Assembly: GCA_022835595.1 (NCBI GenBank)
Contig: BQUP01000004.1
Span: forward strand, 744,001-808,000
Source of the DNA: Cystobasidium ongulense
Taxonomy: Eukaryota; Basidiomycota; Cystobasidiomycetes; Cystobasidiales; Cystobasidiaceae
Direction: 5' to 3'
Length of the DNA: 64,000 bases
In this document: piece after piece, positions 47,676 through 60,002 of the stretch
Position numbering within the stretch: position 1 is the first letter of the stretch
Layout: each line of letters opens with the position of its first letter
Translations under genes and position numbers: made by a program
Notes under the pieces: generated by a model
What the model was told of the DNA's origin: nothing
What the model saw: only the letters and a program-made list of their open reading frames with translations
The model's database searches: none

Positions 47676-49471
47676 ATGGCGGGATGGCTGCGCTCTGCAG
47701 GCGTGGTAGTCGAGAGTCTGGCCTGCCAGAACCGTAGTGCTCAATTCCGGCGGGTCATCCATAGCAGCAATAACGGTCCAGCTTCCCCGCGAGTTATACG
47801 ACGCTGGGTGGGCTACCATAGCCGGCCTTTCCAGCAAGCTACACCTGTCCCAAGCTATTCGATACAGCACTGCCCTTGGTCCAGCCGCAGAAGCTCCTTA
47901 GAAAAAACATGCTCGATACGGCGGGCCTTCCATACAACGCCGCCTAGGAGAGACATTCTCTTCGTCAGCGTGCCCGCTTTCAAGGCGTTCCTGCTATCCA
48001 TCACGAGAGTCACCCTGGTAGTCTTGCCTTTTTGGTGGAGGTCAGTCAGCCTTGCTAATCAGCGATGTACTCCCAAGCTCAATTCTCCAGCTAAAACCAA
48101 TCGTTACTTCAGATGGAAGCTCTTCAAGCGCTTTCCCACAGCTGGCAGGATGCTGTGGCAATTACCTGTAAGACTTGTACATCACTTGGGAGTTAGATGT
48201 AGCTAAATATGTCCCACTGTGATCTAGATCATAGCTATCTTGGTTATCGTTGCAATAGGATTGGACCAAAGCAAAGTTACGGCAAGATGGCGTTTGTTAC
48301 TGATGAGCGAGAAGGAGGAGATGGCCTGGTCGCAAAAACGGTATGCACCAGTCAGGGTTACTTTGTAATCTCGCTTAGCTGACGTCTTCATGTCTTGTCC
48401 GAAAATCTAGTTTCGAAGACGTCTTACATGCCGAAGCACCATTACTGCTTAAGGAAGATGATGAAAGAGTTCAGACTCTGAAACGTGTCTGCGACCGCCT
48501 CGTCTCCGTGTTGGACAACGAGAACTTCGTGTGTGCCGCTGTGTGGCCGAGAGATAGTGAGTTGTCCATATGCACTTTAAACATACTTTTGCTTAGTCTC
48601 CTCGTCCAGCCGCCGAGATCATCGAACGCGTCAGGCAGTTCGAAGCACGCACATCAATAAAGCCAAGCGCGAGGACAACATCAGCGTTTCTGCCTTATAG
48701 ACCGGAGAGCAGCAATCCGGAGAAGATACTAGACGAGAGGGATTGGGACCTCTTTGTTATCGATCTGCCAAAGATCAATGCATTTGTCCTGCCTACCAAA
48801 GAAATTTTTGTATACGCCGGCCTAATTGATCTGTTGGAGAAGGAGGAGCCCTTGATTGCAGCTGTCATAGCTCATGAGATCAGTAAGTGTGCGCAGCTCT
48901 TCTTGCACATAAAGACGAACTAATGCGTGTTGTACAGTACATGTCACTGAACGACATGCAGTAGAGAACATGGGCTTCCTAGCGCTTTCCAGCGTGATAT
49001 TCGACGTGCTGCGAGGCGTCAGCTTTGCTCTCACCATCTCCTTTCCCTTCGTTACGGATGCACTCGGCTCAATCTTCAATGCGATGAACGATGTAGTGGC
49101 CGAAAGAGCATACTCGCGCAAGCTTGAGTCAGAAGCAGATACTCTCGGTCTCTTGGTGAGCTGCGCAGAGTAACGTCGGAAAGTTCAAGCTAACCCTCCT
49201 TTACCTACAGCTAATGGCCAAGGCCGGCTATAATCCCGAAAGCGCTCTTGAGCTGTGGGGTCTACTCAACATGCTGGAGGAGGATTCGCACGATGACGGC
49301 AATATCACTGCCGAGCGCGTACTCCCATTCCTCCGGACTCATCCCCAGGGTGAGATCAGACTGGAAAGCTTGAAAAAGGTCATGCCGCAGGCGATGGCTT
49401 TATACCAAGAAAGTCAGAAACCCTCAAAGGCTCAACAGATAAGAGACTCGATTGTAAACCCCAAAGAATAA
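47676..49471 (+). CDS. OMA1: Mitochondrial inner-membrane metalloprotease Oma1 (M48 family)
   Basis: Stress-activated zinc protease of the inner mitochondrial membrane. It starts MAGWLRSAGVVVESLACQ, with a long basic Ser/Arg-rich presequence (SLEKTCSIRRAFHTTPPRR). TM segments follow (FKAFLLSITRVTLVVLPFWW, then IIAILVIVAIGLDQSK). The M48 domain contains WDLFVIDLPKINAFVLPT, EIFVYAGLIDLL and the Zn site HEIIHVTERHAVENMG, an HExxH assembled across an intron at about 48881-48938. The third ligand lies in KLESEADTLGLLLM, followed by AKAGYNPESALELW and FLRTHPQGEIRLESLKK. All catalytic elements are present. It ends DSIVNPKE. There are seven or so exons with short introns. Confidence 0.92.
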
Positions 49472-49812
49472 ATCGCACCAGTTCAAACCTTCACATATTT
49501 GTAGCAATGTACTACACTCCATCCCTTGGTAGCTATAATTGAAAATTGTTTGTTGTTGTAAAGTCTCGAAATGTATGATGAGAAGACAGAGCAATGATAC
49601 AATGATACAAGCTAGGCGCGTATGTCTTGTTGCAAGAATGTGGAGCAAAAAGCTGGCAGCGTGAGCTCAAATAGCAAGGACAAGATGGGCTTCTGCGGCT
49701 TGGTGCTGCAGTCGTACGTGTCTCAATCTAGCGAGTTTGATACATGCATGAATATTGCTATTTAGCGGAATACAAGAGGGTTGTATGCTTATTATGGGTA
49801 CAGACAATTACT
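49472..49812. other. Convergent 3' spacer
   Basis: It lies between the 3' ends of OMA1 and the RTA1-like gene. Nothing was recognised apart from AT-rich UTR-like sequence. Confidence 0.45.
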
Positions 49813-51596
49813 CTATACTTCAGTGGATCGGCTTCTGTAAGCGTTGGTTGGTGGCATCGAGTCGACGGCTTTCGGCAGTGCTTCGTTGAATTGGGCCATT
49901 TCAGCCTGATCCGTCTTTTGGAAAAGCTCGGGACGCTTGAGGAAGCGTGGGGGCCATACGAAGATGTATGCAGAGATGGCGAGTAGCAGTGGAAGCTATT
50001 GGTACAAGATTTAGCTTATCACACCGGATTTTCACTTGTGGCCGCCAGCACTTACAGCATCGAATCCATAGAACCAGCCTTCGTGAGTGTAAAGATAACC
50101 TGAGTAACCTAAGGAAGAAAGCAAATTCAATATCTAACAGGTTTAACAATTGTACGGCTCGAACATACCATCTTTGAACTCCGCGACTCTGAAACCTGAG
50201 CGCATCAGAAAGCCTATGCAGGTGACGCAGACCGTAAAATATAAGATTCGCCATTCGGCAATTGGAGTCAGATCCATGATCTTCCACCACACAAAGCGGT
50301 TCTTCTCTGGAATATTAGAAGCTCTGGACCACTTGTGAGGGAACAGCTTGCGCCTGTGGAAGTGAGCAAGATGTGGTCAGAACATTGTAAATCGACACTA
50401 TGGTCCAGCGCTCGAACGGCTTTCACCGACTCACACTTGGTAACCGAAACATAATAGGATGATCGTATAAGAAGCGAAACTCGCAAGCTGGAGTGAGAGA
50501 CCAGCCATCGAGACTTTTCGGCCTGTTTCACCCATTGATGGGTTCTTCTGGCCGCTTGCTGTCATGGCACCTCCAGCTGCCTGAATGAGGAAGGTAAGAA
50601 CATCGGAAACGACGAAAAACTTGACGATAACAGTTGCAGGAACGATGAGGCAGTTTTTTGTAACATCTTCTCCGAGATAACGAGCGATATGCGATAGGCA
50701 TACGTAGTTTGCCGCCAGGAAAGCGCATGGCTATGGAGCAAAAGAGCCATGTTTAGTTTTGCAAAATGCGTAGAGTGTAAAACTTGACGAATGTATGCTT
50801 ACACTGAGGAGGATGAACTGGAGTAAGAATTATGGTCAGCCAGATCAACAATGGTGTTCCGTGATGTGACGGAATTTACCAGTGTCGAAACGACGTATAT
50901 GCCTGAAAAATACCGTCAGCGCTGGATTCGGTAGTTCTACTAGGGTATGGACATACCAAGATCATATGCTTTATAATGACAGCCGATGCGTGTGAAGAAT
51001 CCAACCTTTAAAGAGAAGCGATAAGTCGATGCGTCCGGGCAACACGAGGCGGGCGGTCGCTCACAGTCATGCCTGCACAGGGAATGGAAGATTAGCAAAA
51101 GCAGATGAGGCAGTCTATATCAACTTCTCTTACACAGAGCTCCAAGAGTGAGCGGGAGCATCCATTTGTGCTTTCCATGCCGGAACCAGTCTATTCAGCC
51201 AAAGGTAAGCTGAGGGATACTCGAGCGGCAGTGCAGATGAGGATGGGACGCACGAGTCCACAGCAAGATAGTTACGATGCTGTAGAAAGCCACTGCGATT
51301 GCAGTCAGGTCATTCCGCGGTATGTAGCCCGCACTGCAGCAAAAGGCAATCAGCGATCATCAGGCGCGACGGGCTGGCTGCTCGAAGTGGACTTACATCG
51401 GCTTGTCGTAATCTGCTCTGGCGGCTAGCTGTAGATTGAACCAATTCCGGTACATGAAACGTCAGCGCATAGCTTCACAACTGGTGGCAGCTGCACGCAT
51501 CGGGCGGAGTTGACCATTCCATGCCAGCTTGAATCACGCCAGCTTCAATCAACAACTCACCACATGGAGCACGCTGCTCTGGAGGGAAGCGGCCAT
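49813..51596 (-). CDS. RTA1-like seven-TM protein (lipid-translocating exporter family)
   Basis: Fungal-specific RTA1/RTM1/Rsb1 family of seven-helix membrane proteins linked to resistance to toxins and to sphingoid-base export. The probable start is 51596 (MAASLQSSVLHV), read through small 5' exons to AGYIPRNDLTAIAVAFYS. Later blocks are CAFLAANYVCLSHIARYLG, the family core VKFFVVSDVLTFLIQAAGGA (the S/F-D-V-x-x-x-x-x-Q-x-x-G-G pattern), then LASFASYTIILLCFGYQV, VCVTCIGFLMRSGFRVAEF, and GYSGYLYTHEGWFYGFDA (typical GYDGYLxxHE...YxFDA), ending LPLLLAISAYIFVWPPRF and a hydrophilic tail. There are about ten short introns. The 5' exons are tentative; the core assignment is firm. Confidence 0.87.
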
Positions 51597-52001
51597 CGTA
51601 GACAGACCAGCGTTGGACGAGAGAAGAACAACTTAGTGAGAAAAGCGTTGTACGAAAGCAGTCAGCTCCCAATAATGCATCATTCATGCGTCTGGATGAT
51701 CGGCTGTGGCATATCAATCCAGTGGAACGAGTTCATGCAACGGGCGAGAAACGGCAGTCCCATCTATTTCGGGCGAAAGATTGAAACAAGTACGACAAGC
51801 TACAATAATGTGCTACGTAACTTATCTGGGCAGTGACACTACTCTTATTATTATTATTATTATGTCACACACACACACCATTTGGAGCCCGGGAGCTTAT
51901 GAGCTGCAAGACTCCCTCCCCACTGTCGAAATTGATCCATCGCTGCAGGCAGAAGTTTGGCTCAACCTCCAAATTGCACACATATAGATGCGGGATATGA
52001 C
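51597..52001. promoter_or_regulatory. RTA1-like promoter / Hmt1-like 3' flank
   Basis: About 0.4 kb between two leftward genes. It includes two adjacent simple repeats at 51844-51878 and otherwise nothing recognisable. Confidence 0.4.
51844..51878. repeat. Adjacent (TTA)n and (CA)n microsatellites
   Basis: A run of about six TTA units is followed within a few bases by a run of about six CA units. The compound simple repeat lies in the promoter-side spacer of the RTA1-like gene. Confidence 0.85.
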
Positions 52002-55000
52002 TTACGAAGTTTGGGCGTCCCAGAGTCTGCGATAGAAACCTCCGTCAATCCTTAACAGCTCTTCGTGGCTACCGGTTTCGACAACTCTCCCCTTGTCCAT
52101 GACAATAACTTTATCTGCATTCACAATGGTAGACAATCGGTGAGCGATAGCAATCGTCGTTTTGTTGGATGTCTGCGGACAATACCATTACTAATTAGTG
52201 TCGCCGCACGAATTAATGTAGGTTGAGGCCATCCCTTACAAGTTCTCGAAGCTGCTCCTGAATAGCTCGTTCAGTGTTAGAGTCGAGGGCTGAAGTCGCT
52301 TCATCCAAGAGAAGAACCTTAGGATTCTTCAACAAGGTTCTCGCGATGTTGACTACGTGTTTGGTATAATTAGTAACTCGGCATCTTCCTCAGGGAATTA
52401 GGCTCTTACCGCGTTGCTTTTCACCACCACTCAGCTTAACGCCTCGCTCGCCTACCAAGGTATAGTATCCCTTCGGCCATTCAATAATTCTGTCGTGGAT
52501 TTGTGCCATCTTTGCGACTTCTACCACCTTTGCATCCGGAGCCGTGATGTCCCCATATTTGATGTTAGCAAAGATCGTGTCATTGAACATCATACCTTCT
52601 TGTTGCACAACGCCCAAAGCCTGTCTCAAAGAGCGCTGTGTGAGCTGTCGTATATCTTTACCATCAACTGGGCACGATAGTATAATCCTCAGTCACTTGC
52701 GCAAGTCACGCGGGTATCTACAGCTGCGCTAATCCTTACTTGTGATAGATCCCTCTTGCGGCTCAAACAAGCGAAATAGTAGCTCTGTTACAATACCAGT
52801 CAGCAAATACTAGACGCAAAGAAGACAATTTCGACCTACTGAAGATTGTGGACTTGCCAGATCCCGTCGCTCCCACAATTGCCAGCTTTTGCTTCGCAGC
52901 GACTGTAAATGACACGTTATCCAGCGCTAGTCTCGGCTTCTGCGACGTATCATCGCTTCGGCTGTGTTCATACGAGAAAGTCACTGTTGCCAAAAAGCTG
53001 ATCAGAGACGACAGTACGTCCGACAGACATATCACTTACCATTTTTGAATTCGATCTCACCGGTGCACTCGTAAAGTTCTTCCGCATCAGGTGCATCGAC
53101 TATTTCCTTTCGTTGGTCTAGTAGATCGACCAGTTTGTCTGATCTTGTCATGTAATAATCGCCTCGTGCCAGAAGATGGCCTGTTAAGTGGGGTTCAGCT
53201 GGTGCAGCAGTAATAACCAGAAAGGCCACTCACGCAATAGATCGACTATTCGCACGTGCAAAGATGTCAGTAATGAAATAGGGGCACCGCAGGCTTGGGG
53301 CAGACTTACAACCGTTGGTTATACTGGTCATATACCCCCCGAAAATGACGAAAAGATAGATATCCTGATGGTTGACATATACTTGGCTAGCAACGTATAG
53401 TGCACCAGCGATCGTGCCTGGATGTTGGAAAACATAGTGTCAGACTTGTTTGCTGGCCTAGCCTGGGCTTTAGAGATGGTCCGGGAGGAGCAAAATCATA
53501 TAGTCACATAGTGTGACTTCCTTCAAGTCACTCGAAAGACAGTGTAAGATTTCGGGCCCAGCAGACAGATTCATAGAAAGAGAGAAAGTGCAAATTCGCT
53601 TACCGGAGAGACGAATAAGGTCGAGGGTAAGCCCGCGTGCATTCTGATAGACCTGTTGCGTCCACAAGGCTCTATACAACCCGTGTGATGCCTTGCTATA
53701 GCGTGTGATCTCATAGGGCTCCATACAGAAGTATTTCAATAGTTCAATGCTGCCGACACTTTCCGTCTGGAGCGACCGAAGGTGATCCATTCGGTCGTAG
53801 GTAGCTGTATTCCGATCTCTGAAACTCTTCCTGGTCGCTTGATTTACGATAAAGAGGCTCGTCGATGTGACGAGGATAATGTATAGGAGAGGCAAACCAA
53901 ATTGGTTAGCCACAAACATCATATTTCCTGTCAATTTAAGTGTCTGAGGACCAAGGGAGAACATGAGAAGTTCCAGTCCATCTTGAAGGACAGCGCTCCG
54001 CGCACTAGATAATAAGCGAGATGCGGTCAGCCTTTTACCAGCTGGCGGTCCTTTGGGATAAAGGCTTCTTGCTGTACTTACAGGATAGAGAGCACCTCTC
54101 CCGTTTTCTTATCGTTGTGGTACCGTAAATCGAGCTGCAGAACGTGAGAATCTTGGCTCGGGCATCAGAGTGAAGTCATTGTTGCTTGCAAATAGACAGA
54201 GACTCACAACACATGATTTGGATCGATCTTTCACCTGTTTGTTGGATCGGTGTCCAGAGAGAGTTCTGCAGGACTGGAAGTGTACGAGATTTAGTAGATT
54301 CCTGGGCACACACAAAAGGAGGCTCACCACCAAGGAGTCCACTGGAACTGATGGTAGCTTGCATGATCGCCCAAATAATCAGGCTGCATCAACGTTGTTA
54401 GGTTGTTATCCGTCGAAGAGCGAGCAAAACTTACTTGCGCCATGGCGCTCTACCACTTGTCAAATCACTGACAATGTATCCCCATTGTCGAGGCTGTAGG
54501 ACAGCTGTCGCAGTAGAAACTAGCTGGAGTACGATACAAAGAGCTTTGTATGCCAGAATTCAGTTATATCGAGGAATTAAAAGGTTAAACGCTAGACCTA
54601 CCGGTAATACAGACGGCTAGTCTGGATTTGAACGGGAAAGCGTAGCGTAGGAACCGTCTAAGGCGCTTTCCTACAACTCGAACGCTGTAGTTACGTGTAG
54701 GCTTTGATGGTTCTGAAACTTCGCCGAGCGCCAACTCGTCATCGCTTTCACTTGCCATTCTGCCTTCCTCATCCTGGGTTCCGGTAGAGACAGTTTCCGT
54801 AAAGCGCGCATGATACGCAAGCGCCAATGCTACGGCAGCCAAGACTTTGGTCAAGCACGTGAAGAACGTGATGGAGCGGTAGTTGCTGTGCATACCAGCT
54901 GTAGTAGAGGGTTAGCACGAGCCGCGACATGATAAGCACCGCATTGCAAAAAAAGGAGGTCGAACTTGCATGTGGCTAACATAATTGAGATGACGCCAAA

Positions 55001-55616
55001 AGTCGCAGTGTGGAACACTAGAGAGGCACCTGCGGACAGCTTGAGTAGCATACTTGCAGCGTTGTCGCTATCGGACGAAATCAAGCAGGTGAACAAAGAA
55101 AGAGCATAGCACGTGAGCGATGCTAGCAGGGGCCAGGATTCGAGAGCTTCTAATTTATTAGTGGTTGCGAGCACTCTGAACAGAAGAGCAAGACCGTCAA
55201 TGGCGAAGGCGAGGGTCAAGGTGAAAAGTGGGAGGAGGAGGCAGAGTCTGCGAGGTCGTCGGATGACCACTTCCGCCGTCTTTTCCCTGAGCATACGTTT
55301 GGCTTGAGCAGAGAGGAGGGCAGCATCATCTTCTCCTTCGTCTTCACCACCAACAGAGCTCCAGCCGAGCATCCCGTTGCCTAGCTTAGTCAATAGCACG
55401 AAAAGATACTTGATCATGAGGCCAGTCGCCAGAAGAGCCGGCCTGTACAACGCGGTGAGCTGTAAGAAGATCGCAGGCAGAGACCCTAACTCACAAGGCA
55501 GATTGCAGAACAAGGAGGACAACTTCAAGAGAGTTGACGTAGTCTACGGCAGGCGCAGCACTGGCTGGGGCTCGCAGCAAAGCCTGGTGAAGCAGAGTCC
55601 ATTGGGAAAGAGCCAT
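52002..55616 (-). CDS. Half-size ABCB transporter with N-terminal TMD0 (Hmt1/ABCB6-like)
   Basis: Resembles S. pombe Hmt1 and animal ABCB6, vacuolar or endomembrane exporters of phytochelatins/thiols and metals. The start is 55616 ([17 protein letters not shown]), chosen because a 5' exon ending LQSAL joins in phase through a GTGAGT intron to [16 protein letters not shown]. An extra N-terminal membrane region of several helices ([53 protein letters not shown]) precedes the core. The core TM domain includes [20 protein letters not shown] and the coupling region [20 protein letters not shown]. In the NBD, Walker A is GATGSGKST, followed by [19 protein letters not shown], signature [22 protein letters not shown] and the H-loop [12 protein letters not shown]. 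It ends [11 protein letters not shown]. There are more than ten introns, and the middle exons were only partly placed. The substrate is inferred from family only. Confidence 0.9.
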
Positions 55617-55997
55617 CTTCGAGTTGCTTTGTATGCTGATGAAGCAAAGGAAAGCAGTCTCTTTGAGCCAGTCTTATATAGCGAGGACTAGGAGTCAATC
55701 TGAACTGCATTTCGACTGTCAACTGCGTTGGACTGTTCAAATGTATGACCGCCTATACAGTAATTGTGCCAGCCATAGCCCGATCGCCTTTTGGACACGT
55801 ATGATACAGCCGGTTTGGTACCGAAACTTCGGAGTTGTGCAGCCATGACTGACACTTCTTGCGAAACAGACTTGCATACTCTCAACACACACGCAACAGA
55901 CTGCATTTGCCAAAGTGAATTGAAACTCCTCTATTACTGCGATAACCGTCATTTTACAGAAACCTTACTGCCTTTCCCTATGCCGGTTCATTCCAAA
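55617..55997. other. Spacer between the Hmt1-like and first GT43-like genes
   Basis: 0.38 kb separating two leftward genes. It presumably holds the promoter of the transporter and the 3' UTR of the glycosyltransferase. Nothing else was recognised. Confidence 0.4.
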
Positions 55998-57835
55998 TCA
56001 TGCAGACGTTAACGAAATTGGAGGCTTTGCGTTTCTGGATTCATTGTCATTCCAATTCCACCATGCCCAGAAGCAACCTTCTGCTACTGTGTCGTTGCAG
56101 ATGCCCTCTAAATCGGTCCGTTTCTTGTAGATTTTCTCGAGGAATTTCTGTGCGCAGGGATGAACATGTTTAGCTGATCTCTGCGGATTGGTGGCCATGT
56201 CAGACACAAGTCACTTTCACTTACTGTTTCAGCACCGGTCCAGCCGTCGGAAACGTAAAACGGCCCATGGATCTCACGGCCTTTTCCGATGAGGGTGGAA
56301 TTGATAGCGAACCCGTTCATGCTGGAAGTTTAGGAATAGTTGTGAGCACGATGTAAGGCATGAAGATGTAAAACAACAGTCACTCACTCTATTGGGAAGA
56401 TTCGGTGAGGCATTCCACCGAGCAGCCATCGTGCTTGTGAGCCGTCTTGATATAGAGCGCCTTCCCCTGGAAGAGGGTAATCTGTCTTTCAGCTCTTTCT
56501 CCAAGCTACCATGCCGAGCGCTGAACTCACAGTTACCGCCCCTCAGATTGCCGACTGGCCAATGGATAGCTCGCTTGACCTGAAGCACAGTCAAGTCTGG
56601 TCAGTGAGGAATGAATCTGGATTGCAACCGCATGCGCACCTTCCAGATGTGCCTGAGGAGCTCTGGGTCGATTCTAGCATCGTCATCGATATTCATGACT
56701 GGTCCGTCACTGTGATGATGCGGAGAGTCTCAGATGAAAGTCCGCATGAAGAAAGCTGTAGTATACTGGCTTACCCGAAGAAGGTATCGCGAAGCACTTC
56801 TACTGCTCTTTCGGCGGCGTTCCATTGTGCTACCCCTAGCCATCTGCACGATGATAGTCGAAGCGTTCAGTCCTGACGCGGTATGAGTGATGAATGTGCT
56901 AGAAATACATACCTGGTAGGGCCATGAGCAAAGTAGAGGTACGCTGTTCAAGCAGTATTCATCAGTTTACGGTGATTACTGACGTTATTGATGGACTGCT
57001 CACGCTGGCCTATTGATTCTAAATATTCAGAGACTCGCGGATCTATTGTCGCTTCATCTTCTATGACTATCCAGATGATCTGCCGCGAATCCTTCGATTG
57101 ACCGTCTAGGTAGCCTTTCTCCTTCACTAGATTCTGAAAGTCTAGCAAGGTGTCTCCGTGCCGGCTGAGATGATGCACTCTCTTCGTAACGTCGTGTAGC
57201 TTGCCACCTGGTCCCGTACGCGTATACATGTACGTAGTAGGCTTATCCAGGTCTAAGCCTTCGAAAGAGAGTGAAAGCAGGTCGTCCGGTCTTGTAAAGT
57301 AGTTTTTAAATAGATCAGCAGTAGATTCAGGATTCATCCATGTCTTGTCCATGATAGATCTGAGTACAATGTGGTGCAGTAGGAATCTCTTCTTAGCCGC
57401 CAAAGACGCGTAACTGCTTCTTATCTCTTCGTGAGATAATAGCGGTACCCTCGAGAAATCGTCTGCCGTGGCGTATGTTCCTAATTCTGTCGCGTTGCTG
57501 GTTTCATTGCAGCTTGGACAGAGTGAGCTGCTGTAGGCGGAGTCCACTTGCGGTGCTTTACAAGCCCACAAGATTTGTGATGGTGCATTGAGGACTGCTC
57601 CTATGCTGAATGTTGATAAAAGCTGCACAGCTACGAGCAGACCGAGCACGACTGTTACGGCCATGGAAATGCGAAACACACGAGGCCTGCTGAAGCCGGT
57701 CCGCCGTACAAGCAGCTGCTGAGACTTTCGCCGTACGTGTCTTGTATCGTCGCCATGCTGTGAGGAGTCTCGCCGGTATGTATTCACAGCATCGAAGAGC
57801 TGCGACGCGCTCCCAGCGCTGGTCATTGCAGCCAC
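55998..57835 (-). CDS. GT43-like type II membrane glycosyltransferase, copy A
   Basis: Golgi-type protein: a short basic cytosolic N terminus, one signal-anchor helix (ISMAVTVVLGLLVAVQLLST), a stem with CNETSNATE (N-glycosylation sites), then the catalytic domain. GT43 (beta-1,3-glucuronyl/xylosyltransferase-like) landmarks appear in order across several exons: QIIWIVIEDEATIDP, LYFAHGPT, GVAQWNAAERAVEVLRDTFF, the metal-site triad PVMNIDDDARIDPELLRHIW, IHWPVGNLRGGN, PHRIFPIEMNGFAINS (family D/E-M-x-G-F-A-x-N), and a C-terminal ETEFLEKIYKKRTDLEG with WAWWNW where GT43 enzymes have the catalytic Glu and VWHT. It ends PPISLTSA. The donor and acceptor are unknown. It is a tandem paralogue of the gene at 58300-60002. 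The start at 57835 gives MAAMTSAGSAS. Confidence 0.8.
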
Positions 57836-58299
57836 GGCGAGATGTCAAAGCTCTATACCCTCTACCGTGTACCAGAGAGCGTGACGATGATGGAGATTCT
57901 GCTGCTGTACCTAGCAGACGAGATGCGAAGGTGCATATCCCAGGCCGCACCTCGTTTTTTGCGCACTTGTCTGACAAGCATCTCATGGGCCTGCACCAGC
58001 CGCTGCTTTTGGCAGGTGGCGAGATAAATTGCAAACAGCGATAATATCAACGCGAAAGAGGCGCTGGATATATTCAGGACACAAGCATTGCATTGCATTA
58101 CATTGCAGTACGGTATCATACAACAGACAATATTTGGAATAAGTAATCTATTTGTTTGAATGGTATTACATCTGGATGGCAGTCTCTCTAGATTCCTACT
58201 AGCTAAAATTGATGTTACAATCTCGCTCGAATTACTCGATGTTACTCACTAGTAGTATATATAGTTTTCAAAATTCATGGTGCGATTACTTCAAGTGCA
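57836..58299. other. Spacer between the two GT43-like paralogues
   Basis: 0.46 kb between tandem leftward genes. It contains a short GCATT pentamer run near 58086-58104. No coding frame or duplicated segment was recognised. Confidence 0.4.
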
Positions 58300-60002
58300 T
58301 CACTCATAGTCTGCTCCCAAGGGAGCCTTGTGCAAATTATCGATATCTTCTGGCAGCCAGTGATTATGCCAGGCCCAATAGCATTTTTCCTCTATACTAT
58401 CATAGCACGCCAATTCCATATCTTCTTGGCGTTCGTAGAATTGAGTCAGAAACTCGCTCTCGTTGGAGGTATCTTCTGCGTCGTATGGCTTGTCCGGGAT
58501 GAAGCGTGCTGTTTTGCAATGGAAGATGTGCTATCAGCCACTCAACCCAGGAAAGGCGATGTACCAACGTAAAAACAACAGTAGTTGCGATAAATCCACT
58601 ACGGGTCGCTGCAAGTGACTTTATAAGTACTCACGTCCAGGAAGGAAGCGACCAGGGCCAAGTACTGCGGAGTTCACAGCGAAGCCTCCCATGTCCAAGG
58701 GGAACGTCCGATTTGGGCCCCATGCCCAAGCATTGTGCCATCGTATAAGTTTGCCCTTCTGGACAAATGGACCCTCCCCTGTTTCACAATGAAATAGATT
58801 AGATTCTGCCTCAAGACACGTAAAGGTACTTAGACTACGACAACCTACACGTGCTCCCTTTATGGTCTATAGTATGAAAGTTCCCGACCTGCCAGGCGAG
58901 TAGTCGTTTCACTCGCCAGATACGGCGGAACAATTCTGGCTTGACCATTCCGTCATCGTCTACCGACACAACCGGTCCATCACTATATGGATGGCAGAGT
59001 CAGCTCGCTCAATTCGAGAGTAAAGGGCACATTTATGCTTGGCTTGGTCAGAACTTACCCGAGCAAGGTATCGCGGAGAAAGACAGCTATACTGTAGGCC
59101 AGGTTCCATTGAGCCAGTCCATACCACCTGTACAAGGCCAGGACGTCAAATTCTGTTAACTATAACGAAATCATTTCGCAAAGTCACCTAGTAGGTCCGT
59201 GTGCCAAGTAAATGTGCGCTGTAAGGATACCTCGTCAGTATTCGGTGAATGGAAAGAACAGCGAGAAAGCGTAAGAAGACGCACGAATTTCCGAAGCGAT
59301 GAGCCATTCGGCAATTTCAGGATTTATATGATCATCGTCCTCGATGACAAGCCATAACAGTTGACGATCTTTAGCAGGCACGCCATCATTGTATCCCTCC
59401 TTTTCTACCAGTTCGTAATATTCTTTTATAGTCGCTGCATGTCGTGTGAGATATCTGATCCTCTTCTCCGGGGCACCAAGCCTGCCATGTCTGCTTGTTC
59501 GCGTGAAAGCGTATGCAGTCGGAAGGTGGAGCTTCAATCGTTGGAACGAAAAGGAGAAGAGCGCATCTGGACAACTTGAGAATTTATTGAAGAGATCCAG
59601 GCGGGAGACGGCAGGAACAGGCACCGGGTCTATTTGACTTTGTACAAAAAGATTGTGGGAGAGGTACCTTGCGAAGTCACGTTTTGTAGCTTGCCGCGAA
59701 TTGAGATGGTCGAGTGAGGGTAGTTGCTCGTTCCATGGCGAGAGGAGGTAGGACCCCGTTTCATTACAATCACATGTCGGACATATCTGTCCGTCGCTTT
59801 TGCTCAGGTCGTGCTGAGCTTTCGAAGCCGAGGAGAGAAGGTTGTAGTCTTGTCCAAGGCGGCCAGGAAGGAGATCGAATAGTTTGCTTGCAGACTTCCC
59901 AGTCGATACACCGACACTTCGACGAATTGCTTCAGATGTTAAAAGAACTACCGTAAGGCCAGCTGACACCAGGAGACCCGCTTTGGGGTTTGAGAGCCTC
60001 AT
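58300..60002 (-). CDS. GT43-like type II membrane glycosyltransferase, copy B
   Basis: It starts at 60002 (MRLSNPKAGLL), with a signal-anchor helix right at the N terminus (GLLVSAGLTVVLLTSEAI). The stem has a CPTCDCNETG motif equivalent to CPSCNETS of copy A. Catalytic-domain blocks parallel copy A: LLWLVIEDDDHINPEIAEWL, IYLAHGPT, GLAQWNLAYSIAVFLRDTL, PVVSVDDDGMVKPELFRRIW, LAWQVGNF, FPLDMGGFAVNSAVLGPG (closer to the animal GT43 D-M-x-G-F-A-V-N than copy A), and NESEFLTQFYERQEDMEL then CYWAWHNHWL. It ends LHKAPLGADYE. The acidic DDD and putative catalytic Glu are present, so it looks active. It has probably diverged in acceptor use: identity to copy A is confined to motif blocks. Exon borders inside 58300-59270 are approximate. 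Confidence 0.8.
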
